Of a DNA stretch of 7,283 nt, positions 1-6,724 are shown one piece after another. Positions within the stretch are counted from its first letter, which is position 1, and each line of letters begins with the position of its first letter. The stretch is from Thermoleophilia bacterium. Lineage in GTDB: Bacteria; Actinomycetota; Thermoleophilia; Gaiellales; SKUG01. Made by a program: the position numbers and the translations under genes. The notes under the pieces were generated by a model that was not told the origin of the DNA, did no database searches, and saw only the letters and a list, made by a program, of their open reading frames with translations. The stretch is taken from the NCBI GenBank assembly GCA_007122215.1, contig SKUG01000157.1:1-7283 (forward strand), given 5' to 3'.

Positions 1-1
1 C

Positions 2-637
2 GTGGCCGTGGCCGGGCTCGGTGCGGTGTTCGCGGCCCTCGAGCGCCCTGCGCCCCTGCCACCAGCGGCTCCGGGAATCCCGCCGCCCCCGGCCCAGCTG
101 GCCGCGCTCGACCTGCCCCTGACGCCGATGCGGACGCGTGACGAGCCGCCTCGGATCGTGCCCCTGCCCGTGCGCAACCACGGACGGCGCCCGCCCGGGG
201 TGGAGCCGTACGCCATCGTCGTCCATGGCACCGGCAGCGGCATGCCCGGCAGCAGCGCCTACGGGCTCGTGCGGCTGCAGCAGATCTTCAACGACCCGGC
301 CCGCGAGGTCTCGGCCCACTACGGGATCGACCGTGAGGGGCGGATCTCGCGGATGGTGGCCGACGACCGGCGTGCCTGGCACGTTGCCGCCCGCGGCTGG
401 AACGACGTCTCGATCGGCATCGAGCTGATCAACGACAACTCCGGGGTCGACCCGTTCCCCGAGGCGCAGCTCGACGCGCTCACCGCGCTGACGCTATGGC
501 TGGGGACCGAGTGGTCGATCCCCGTCGAGTACGTCTACCGCCACCGCGACCTGCAGCCGTGGGACCGCTCCGACCCGGCCGACAACTTCCCCTGGCAGGC
601 ATGGCGACGGTCGCTCGGGGTAGGGGAGGGACAGTGA
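2..637 (+). CDS. N-acetylmuramoyl-L-alanine amidase (Amidase_2/PGRP fold), 5' end outside the window
   Basis: Predicted zinc amidase that cuts the bond between N-acetylmuramic acid and the L-alanine of the peptidoglycan stem peptide. Numbering from the GTG at base 2, the Amidase_2 core spans about residues 68-205. H75 (VVHGTG), H181 (YRHRD) and D191 (SDP) match the three zinc ligands of AmiD/PGRP-type enzymes. E141 (IGIEL) and H127 (AWHV) sit at usual active-site positions, and R189 takes the place of the basic residue before the last ligand. Residues 2-13 are hydrophobic (AVAGLGAVFAAL), followed by a Pro/Ala-rich linker to about residue 48. This looks like the tail of a signal peptide or membrane anchor, so the true start probably lies upstream and base 2 is only the first in-frame GTG. 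The enzyme is therefore probably exported or anchored outside the membrane (inference). The stop overlaps the next gene by four bases. Fold and reaction class are secure; the physiological role (recycling, remodelling or lysis) is not. Confidence 0.9.
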   Translation: MAVAGLGAVFAALERPAPLPPAAPGIPPPPAQLAALDLPLTPMRTRDEPPRIVPLPVRNHGRRPPGVEPYAIVVHGTGSGMPGSSAYGLVRLQQIFNDPAREVSAHYGIDREGRISRMVADDRRAWHVAARGWNDVSIGIELINDNSGVDPFPEAQLDALTALTLWLGTEWSIPVEYVYRHRDLQPWDRSDPADNFPWQAWRRSLGVGEGQ

Positions 638-1671
638 CCGACGCCGCCGCAGACACCCTCGCCGTGCATGCCCTGTACCCGCGGCGGCGACGCAGCCGCA
701 CCTACGAGTTCATCGAGGAGTTCGGCGGGGCCGGGGTGCTGGCGCGGCCCTTGCCCGGCGGGCGCGTGACACGGCTCGATGCCCGCGGCGCAGCGGTCGG
801 CTCGGCGGCGGCAGCCAGCATTCGCGAGGCGGTGGAGATCGGCCTGCTCAACGAGGACTGGACCTTCCGCATCGACATCCCGGACACCGCCTGCGGCACG
901 CTGGTTGTCGCCTTCACGGGGTCCGGACATGCCGTGCTGGGGATGTCCCTTGCGGGCGGCGCGCAGGACCGGGACACCCGTGCGACCACGCTCGAGCGCT
1001 GGATGCGAACGATGATGGCGGCGTTCCCGGCCGAGGCCTGCATGCTCGGGGATGACCCGGCCGTGCCCTGGGACCCGCAGCAGTGGTCGGAGCGCCTGCG
1101 TGCGCTGCGCGCGGACCCATCGGCTGCCTGGCCCTGGTACGTGCGGGGAGAGTGGCACGCGAAGCAGCGGGTACGGGTCGATGCCTCGGCCAGCCCGGAC
1201 GAGGTCGAGGGCCTCGCGCAGGCGATGGCGCGCCGCGGCGTCCCGGTGGTGGTGGAGACCAGCTACCCGGTGCTGCGCACGGCCGGAGACCCCTGGACCG
1301 TGCTGGTCGAGGCTCCGCTTGCACAGCTGCGGAGGCGCCTGCCCGACGAAGGAGCGCCCGGGGCCGAGCTGGCCTCCCTGGTGGATGCGATCGCGGGCGT
1401 GATGAGTGGTCCCGACCTGCCCGAGGCAGGTGACCAGGAGCCGTCACGGGGAATCGCGGGCCTCCTGCGGGGGCCGACGGCGCGGGCGTCCGGGGCCGCG
1501 GCCTCGTCGCGACCGTCGGGCCGTGTCATCCTCCATGACATCGCCAGCGGCACCCAGTGGATCGCGCTCCCGGGGATGCCTGCTGCAGCGTATGCGGGCC
1601 TGGAGCCGGCGTCCGGGCGCGGAGGCGTGATGCAGTGGACCGAGCCGGATGGCTGGGGGCCGCCCGGGTGA
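634..1671 (+). CDS. Hypothetical protein, 345 aa, translationally coupled to the amidase
   Basis: I do not recognise this protein. The chosen start is the GTG at 634, which overlaps the amidase stop as GTGA. It is preceded by a strong purine-rich ribosome site (AGGGGAGG, 622-629) four bases away. The frame stays open upstream, but only inside the amidase gene. The product has no signal peptide or membrane helix, so it is probably cytoplasmic. A basic patch lies at residues 17-23 (RRRRSR). An alpha/beta-looking segment covers about 24-255, rich in Trp (W76, W123, W146, W151, W166, W168, W174, W221). A low-complexity Gly/Ala/Ser/Arg linker runs about 260-296. A short C-terminal segment (VILHDIASGTQWIALPGMP, from residue 298) ends in WGPPG. 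Codon use matches the neighbours, so the gene looks native. The overlap suggests co-transcription with the amidase and possibly a linked role. No catalytic motif is evident. The coding call is firm; the function is unknown. Confidence 0.8.
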   Translation: MTDAAADTLAVHALYPRRRRSRTYEFIEEFGGAGVLARPLPGGRVTRLDARGAAVGSAAAASIREAVEIGLLNEDWTFRIDIPDTACGTLVVAFTGSGHAVLGMSLAGGAQDRDTRATTLERWMRTMMAAFPAEACMLGDDPAVPWDPQQWSERLRALRADPSAAWPWYVRGEWHAKQRVRVDASASPDEVEGLAQAMARRGVPVVVETSYPVLRTAGDPWTVLVEAPLAQLRRRLPDEGAPGAELASLVDAIAGVMSGPDLPEAGDQEPSRGIAGLLRGPTARASGAAASSRPSGRVILHDIASGTQWIALPGMPAAAYAGLEPASGRGGVMQWTEPDGWGPPG

Positions 1672-1713
1672 CCGCTGCTGCTCGTCCGGCGGGTGATCGG
1701 CCGGGGGCGGTGT

Positions 1714-1738
1714 CGCAGGCGGAGGGGGCCTGCCTGCG
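1714..1738 (+). promoter_or_regulatory. 7-bp hairpin between the hypothetical gene and the ABC ATPase
   Basis: CGCAGGC (1714-1720) is perfectly complementary to GCCTGCG (1732-1738), leaving an 11-base loop that contains GGAGGGGG. It lies in the 99-base gap after the hypothetical gene. No T-run follows, so it is not a classical terminator. The loop holds a Shine-Dalgarno-like run, and the stem ends at an alternative in-frame GTG (1738) for the ABC ATPase, so an effect on translation is possible. No promoter in this gap is convincing. Confidence 0.35.
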
Positions 1739-1770
1739 TGGCCTTGCGGCTGGCGGGGTATGCGCCGGAC

Positions 1771-2604
1771 ATGACTGCGGCACTGGACGTTGACGACCTG
1801 CACAAGGCCTTCGGGCCGATCGAGGCCCTGCGCGGGGTGTCCCTGCGGGTCGAGGCGGGGCAGGTAGTGGGCCTGCTCGGTCCCAACGGTGCGGGCAAGT
1901 CCACGCTGGTGAAGGTGTTGTGTGGCCTGGTGCGCCCCTCGGCAGGCAGCGCCCGGGTCAGCGGCCACCGCGCTGGCAGCACGGGGGCCCGGGCGTCGCT
2001 CGGCTACCTGGCCGAGCTGTTCCGGTTTCCACCGTGGCTGAGCGTGGAGGAGGTCGTTGCATTCCACCAGCAGCTGGCCGGCTCCCGGGGTGGCCAGGCC
2101 GAGCGCGCGCGACTGATCGAGCGGGTCGGCATGGGGCACGCTGCCAGCCGGCGGGTGGATGCGTTGTCGAAGGGCATGCAGCAGCGGCTGGGCATCGCCC
2201 AGGCCCTCGTCGGGGAACCGCAGGTGGTGATCCTCGACGAGCCGACCAGCGCGCTCGATCCGGAGGGGCGGCGGATGGTTCGTGAGCTCGTGGCGGACCT
2301 GCGGGTCGAGGGGCGGGCGGTGCTGCTGTCGAGCCACCTGCTGGCAGAGGTCGAGCAGGTCTGTGACGAGGTGGTGATCCTGCGCCGCGGTGAGGTCGCG
2401 GGCAGCGGCAGCGTCGATGGCCTGGCATCCGAGCACACGGTGACGATCGTGACCGGGTCCGGCACGGAGGTACACGTGGCCGCCCGTGCGGACGTGCCGG
2501 GGCTGGTGGCTGGCTACGTCGAGCGTGGCGAGGAGGTCTTCGAGGTGCGCCCGGACGTGAATCGACTGGAGGAGGCCTACCTCGACCTGGTGGAGGATCG
2601 CTGA
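1771..2604 (+). CDS. ABC-2 type exporter, ATP-binding subunit
   Basis: Nucleotide-binding subunit (277 aa) that hydrolyses ATP to drive the membrane partner encoded next. All main motifs are present: Walker A GPNGAGKST (37-45), signature LSKGMQQRL (132-140, with K for the second G of LSGGQ), Walker B VVILDEP with D-loop SALDP (152-164), and H-loop SSH (H189). The Q-loop region reads GYLAELFRFPPWLSVEE, without the usual Gln. This is common in CcmA/NatA-like ABC-2 ATPases, which often have GYLPE here. The C-terminal part (about 215-277) is the variable regulatory tail ending in LEEAYLDLV, typical of drug or antibiotic exporter ATPases. I chose the ATG at 1771 because MTAALDVDDLHKAFG fits the family's N-terminus, although its ribosome site is weak. 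GTG 1738 would add 11 residues and has a better one (GAGGGGG, 1722-1728). The stop overlaps the permease start by one base. The substrate cannot be told from sequence. Confidence 0.93.
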   Translation: MTAALDVDDLHKAFGPIEALRGVSLRVEAGQVVGLLGPNGAGKSTLVKVLCGLVRPSAGSARVSGHRAGSTGARASLGYLAELFRFPPWLSVEEVVAFHQQLAGSRGGQAERARLIERVGMGHAASRRVDALSKGMQQRLGIAQALVGEPQVVILDEPTSALDPEGRRMVRELVADLRVEGRAVLLSSHLLAEVEQVCDEVVILRRGEVAGSGSVDGLASEHTVTIVTGSGTEVHVAARADVPGLVAGYVERGEEVFEVRPDVNRLEEAYLDLVEDR

Positions 2605-3461
2605 TGGGTGCTGCGCTGGTGGTTGCACGCTACGTGTTCGCGGAGGCCGTGCGTCGTCGCACCTTCACCGTGGTGGGGGTGATCACCGCGGCGTTGGTCG
2701 GCCTGTACGCGTGGGGGGCGTGGGTCGCGTTCGATGCGGCCGGGGAGGTCATCCAGCTGCGCAACCTCCTCGTCGACGGCACGGTGTTCGTCGGGAACCA
2801 GCTCAGTGGCGTCGCGATCTTCGCGCAGCTCTTCCTCGGGGCGGTGCTGGCGGTGCTGCTGTCGCAGTCGGCGATCCGGGGCGATGCCGAGCAGGGCCTG
2901 CTGCAGCCGATCGTGGCCCGTCCGGTGGGCCGCACGGCGTACCTGCTGGTGCGCTGCCTGGTGGTGGCGGTGTTCTGCGCGCTGTTCGTGGTTGCGGCCT
3001 ATGCCGCGATCTCGGTGATCACCGGCCTGGTGGGCGACTACTGGCCCCGGCAGCCGATCATGCCGGCCGTCTACCTGGCGCTGGCGATCGTGGTGATCAC
3101 GGCGCTGACGGTCGCATCCTCGGTGGTGCTGGGGATGACCGCCAACGGCATCGCGGTGTTCCTGATCTTCGGCGCGGGCCTGGCCAACGGCATGCTCGTC
3201 GGGATCGGCGAGACCACGGGCGCCCAGGGACTGCAGGACGCAGCGTCGATCATCGCCTGGGCGCTGCCCTTCGAGCCGCTCTACCAGGCGGCGGTCCACG
3301 CATCTGCCCAGCAGGCTGACGGCCTGGTTGCCTCGGTGATCCAGGCCGGCCCCTTCAGCGGCGGCCGCGAGCCCAGCCCATGGCTCGTCCCGTGGGCGCT
3401 CACCTACGTCGCCGCCACCCTGACCGTCGCAGCCACGGTCTTCTCCCGCCGCGACCTCTAA
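2604..3461 (+). CDS. ABC-2 type exporter, permease subunit
   Basis: Integral membrane partner (285 aa) of the ATPase just upstream. The two genes share one base (TGATG), with a GGAGG ribosome site seven bases before the ATG (2592-2596), so they are translationally coupled. Six hydrophobic segments are visible at about residues 22-42, 66-89, 112-141, 154-178, 180-201 and 259-280, as expected for an ABC-2 half-transporter. The loop after the second segment (GDAEQGLLQPIVARPVGR, 93-110) matches the family pattern of an acidic and Gly-rich stretch followed by ARPVxR, which is probably where the ATPase couples. The N-terminus (ARYVFAEAVRRRTF) is the usual amphipathic entry helix. The long loop 202-258 between segments five and six is probably extracytoplasmic. 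The TAA stop (3459-3461) lies inside the first bases of the 18-bp repeat. The pair most likely exports a small molecule or lipid, but the substrate is unknown. Confidence 0.9.
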   Translation: MGAALVVARYVFAEAVRRRTFTVVGVITAALVGLYAWGAWVAFDAAGEVIQLRNLLVDGTVFVGNQLSGVAIFAQLFLGAVLAVLLSQSAIRGDAEQGLLQPIVARPVGRTAYLLVRCLVVAVFCALFVVAAYAAISVITGLVGDYWPRQPIMPAVYLALAIVVITALTVASSVVLGMTANGIAVFLIFGAGLANGMLVGIGETTGAQGLQDAASIIAWALPFEPLYQAAVHASAQQADGLVASVIQAGPFSGGREPSPWLVPWALTYVAATLTVAATVFSRRDL

Positions 3462-3489
3462 CCAACTTTCCCCCACCCCCTGGCGGAAA
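3460..3489. repeat. Left copy of the 18-bp repeat with a degenerate hairpin (possible terminator)
   Basis: Bases 3460-3477 read AACCAACTTTCCCCCACC, identical to 4676-4693 and, inverted, to 4695-4712. The copy begins within the permease stop codon. Unlike the right-hand locus, the second half is degraded: TTTCCCCCA (3467-3475) pairs with TGGCGGAAA (3481-3489) with one C-C mismatch and a five-base loop. It could still end transcripts of the exporter from the left and of the DUF559 gene from the right. No T-run is present on the plus strand. Confidence 0.75.
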
Positions 3490-3504
3490 CTCGCCGCAGT
3501 GCCG

Positions 3505-4395
3505 TCACGAGACCGTGCCAAGCGCTCGGGCAATGCGTCGGATCCCGGCCTCGACGTCCCGATGGCCGCAGCGCAGGACGCGGTGCCCGGCGCCAGCCAG
3601 CAACTGGTCCCGCAGCGCATCCTCCCGCCGGGTCGCAGCCCGCGCATGTGCCGGGCCGTCGACCTCCACGCACAGCCGCTGCTCGGGCCACACCAGGTCG
3701 ACCTCGATGCTGCCGCCCGACACGCGGACCCGGTGGTTGACCAGCGGCATGGGAAGGCCGTGCCGGCGCGCGGCCCGCACGTAGCGCTCCTCCAGGCCGC
3801 TCCTGCTCCCCGAGCTTCCCTTCAGGTAGCCATCGAGCGCTGCCTTGAGGCGCGCGCTCCCGCGGCGTCCGCGCGCCTGTGCGACCTCTGCGCGGACGGC
3901 CGCTGCATCCAGCAGGTCATGGTAGGTGGCCTCGCGGATCAGCCCAGCGAGCTGGCTGCTGCCCAGCCGGGGCGCAAGGTCCACCAGCAGGCGGGGGACG
4001 GTCGTGACGGGGATCCCTGCACGCACGGTAACGTCCCCACCTGCCATGCCCAGCTCCCGGCTGTGGTGGATCAGGACCGCAGTGCCCCGACGCCCGGTAT
4101 GCCCGGGCCGGGTGACCTCGACCTGTCGCGGAGCGTGCTCGATGAGGCCCCACAGTGCCGCTGCGGCCAGGTGGCTGAGGGCGGCACGTGGGCCGGCGGT
4201 CAGGACCGCTGCCATCCAGCGCCCCTCCTGCGACAGCGCCGGATGCCCGACGGCGTAGACCCCGCGGTGGACCGGGTGGATCATCCCGCGCCGGCGCCAG
4301 CGACTGATCGAGGTGGACGACACCCCGAGCCGCTCCAGCTGGCGCGTTGCGATCACCCCGTGCTGGGTGGCGGCCAGGGCTGCGACCTCGACCAT
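3505..4395 (-). CDS. AbiEi-type winged-helix domain fused to a DUF559 (PD-(D/E)XK-like endonuclease) domain
   Basis: The product is 296 aa from the ATG at 4395. Residues about 4-50 (AATQHGVIATRQLERLGVSSTSISRWRRRG...HRGVYAVG, shown in part) match the N-terminal winged helix of AbiEi-family type IV antitoxins. Residues about 55-195 resemble the rest of that family. Residues about 198-292 are a DUF559/Vsr-like domain: E202/E203 in LEERY, D233 in IEVDLVWP, and E244-V245-D246 in VEVDGPAH fit an E-D-ExD variant of the PD-(D/E)XK metal site. DNA binding and cleavage are inferred, not shown. No AbiEii nucleotidyltransferase toxin gene lies next to it, so it is a solo gene. The start is supported by GGGGG six bases upstream (4402-4406). 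The frame continues open to an ATG at 4629, but those 78 codons are Pro/Gly/Arg low complexity with codons unlike the rest. The gene is convergent with the exporter and bracketed by the 18-bp repeat. Confidence 0.85.
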   Translation of the reverse strand: MVEVAALAATQHGVIATRQLERLGVSSTSISRWRRRGMIHPVHRGVYAVGHPALSQEGRWMAAVLTAGPRAALSHLAAAALWGLIEHAPRQVEVTRPGHTGRRGTAVLIHHSRELGMAGGDVTVRAGIPVTTVPRLLVDLAPRLGSSQLAGLIREATYHDLLDAAAVRAEVAQARGRRGSARLKAALDGYLKGSSGSRSGLEERYVRAARRHGLPMPLVNHRVRVSGGSIEVDLVWPEQRLCVEVDGPAHARAATRREDALRDQLLAGAGHRVLRCGHRDVEAGIRRIARALGTVS

Positions 4396-4672
4396 CCTCG
4401 ACCCCCACTGGGTGAACCGTCCGCCGCGTCCGGGCTCGGCCCCTGGACCGGCGCTGGGAGTGGGCCTGCGCGGTGCGATCCCTGCGCGCTGGGACCCGTC
4501 CGGTGCGGGCGGTGTGCTGGTGCTCACGCGTACGGGTCCCCCTCGGTCGGCCCTGCCCGGCGGCGGTGGTGCCGCTGGGCCCGGGACCGGCAGGATCGCA
4601 GGCGGAAGGGCACTGCCGGGCGCGCCCATCGTGACGTTTCCCGCGCGGGCGTGTCATGGTGCTGTTACATCA
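4396..4672. other. Leader region upstream of the DUF559 gene
   Basis: I see no convincing separate gene here. On the minus strand the DUF559 frame stays open to an ATG at 4629, with a further in-frame GTG at 4527 preceded by GAGGGGG. The encoded peptide is Pro/Gly/Arg-rich, uses CGA, GTA, AGG and ACA codons, and resembles no domain. Two pure G+C palindromes are present: GGGCGCGCCC (4618-4627) and CCCGCGCGGG (4640-4649). On the minus strand an extended -10-like sequence, TGA-TGTAAC (4664-4672), directly abuts the palindrome at 4673, but no good -35 accompanies it. If used, it would give a leader of about 260 bases. Confidence 0.4.
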
Positions 4673-4711
4673 CTGAACCAACTTTCCCCCACCAGGTGGG
4701 GGAAAGTTGGT

Positions 4712-4715
<4 letters not shown>
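4673..4715. repeat. 43-bp almost perfect palindrome containing two inverted copies of the 18-bp repeat (probable bidirectional terminator)
   Basis: The left arm 4673-4693 is the exact reverse complement of the right arm 4695-4715, with a single A (4694) at the centre. Each arm is CTG followed by the 18-mer AACCAACTTTCCCCCACC, read inward. The ettA stop codon (TGA on the minus strand, bases 4714-4712) lies inside the right arm. As RNA it would give a roughly 20-bp stem with a three-base loop on either strand, a strong candidate terminator for ettA. There is no poly-T tract, as is common in G+C-rich genomes. As DNA it could extrude a cruciform. Confidence 0.85.
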
Positions 4716-6385
<1,670 letters not shown>

Positions 6386-6626
6386 GTGGCTGCTCCCGGT
6401 GGCGGGGTTTCCCTCGTGCGGGCGTGATCGTACCGCTCCATCCCGGGCATGGCCACCGCGCCGCGCCGCCAGGAACCGCACCGCAGCCATGCGCCACCGC
6501 GCCCGGGGGGGGGCACGCCGGGTGTCCTCGGTGGGCCGCTGCCCGTCGGAATCACGTCGAATCGCCGATGGGATGGGTTTCGGAACCCCGTCACTACGGG
6601 TACCGGCACCGTATCCGACCCATGTG

Positions 6627-6654
6627 GATATACTCGCCCAAGCGATGGTGCCAA
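6627..6654 (-). promoter_or_regulatory. Candidate sigma-70-type promoter for ettA
   Basis: On the minus strand, TTGGCA (bases 6654-6649; five of six match TTGACA) is followed after 16 bases by TATATC (6632-6627; four of six match TATAAT). It would leave an ettA leader of about 235 bases. The same AT-rich spot read on the plus strand offers TATACT (6629-6634) as a -10 for the nuclease gene, but without a good -35. This is a motif match only. Confidence 0.35.
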
Positions 6655-6663
6655 GACCATCGC
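6642..6663. promoter_or_regulatory. Perfect 8-bp inverted repeat, possible operator
   Basis: GCGATGGT (6642-6649) and ACCATCGC (6656-6663) are exact reverse complements separated by six bases (GCCAAG). The dyad covers the candidate -35 of the ettA promoter and sits between two divergent genes. Its geometry suits a dimeric helix-turn-helix repressor. No regulator gene is nearby, and nothing identifies the binding protein. Confidence 0.4.
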
Positions 6664-6679
6664 GAAGCTCTGTGACACT

Positions 6680-6706
6680 GGGTAAAGGGACGGGCGACCG
6701 TCACCC
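6680..6706 (+). promoter_or_regulatory. Hairpin with GCGA (GNRA) tetraloop before the nuclease gene
   Basis: GACGG (6689-6693) pairs with CCGTC (6698-6702) around a GCGA tetraloop. GGGT (6680-6683) and ACCC (6703-6706) can extend the stem across a five-base bulge on the left side. It ends eight bases before the AGGAG ribosome site (6715-6719). A CATAAT hexamer (6706-6711) overlaps its end and could instead be a -10 box, which would put this structure in promoter DNA rather than in the transcript. Confidence 0.3.
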
Positions 6707-6724
6707 ATAATCGTAGGAGTACGG

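Larger units (their letters stand above)
6386..6724. other. Divergent intergenic region between ettA and the nuclease gene
   Basis: These 339 bases separate two genes transcribed away from each other, so they should hold both promoters. I see no gene here: the short open frames have no domain or good start. Visible signals are a run of nine G (6505-6513), a small dyad GGGTT-TCGG-AACCC (6576-6589 region), a minus-strand promoter candidate, a perfect 8-bp dyad overlapping it, and a hairpin just before the nuclease gene. The part nearest the nuclease gene (about 6580-6720) is noticeably less G+C-rich than the coding DNA, as expected for promoters. Confidence 0.6.

Noticed and set aside
2..637. 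A phage endolysin indicating a prophage
   Set aside because: The hydrophobic N-terminal stretch and Pro-rich linker suggest an exported host enzyme, and no holin, integrase or structural phage gene is in view.
1444..2628. A 394-codon open frame on the minus strand across the exporter ATPase gene
   Set aside because: It is antisense to a gene with complete Walker, signature and H-loop motifs. The translation is His/Arg/Pro-rich without a domain, which is the usual shadow in G+C-rich DNA.
2577..3647. A 356-codon open frame on the minus strand across the permease gene
   Set aside because: Antisense to a clear six-segment membrane protein and overlapping the DUF559 gene end. The composition (Arg, His, Asp, Gln) is that of a mirror frame.
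3505..4395. A complete AbiE toxin-antitoxin pair
   Set aside because: No AbiEii nucleotidyltransferase gene is present on either side; the neighbours are an ABC permease and ettA.
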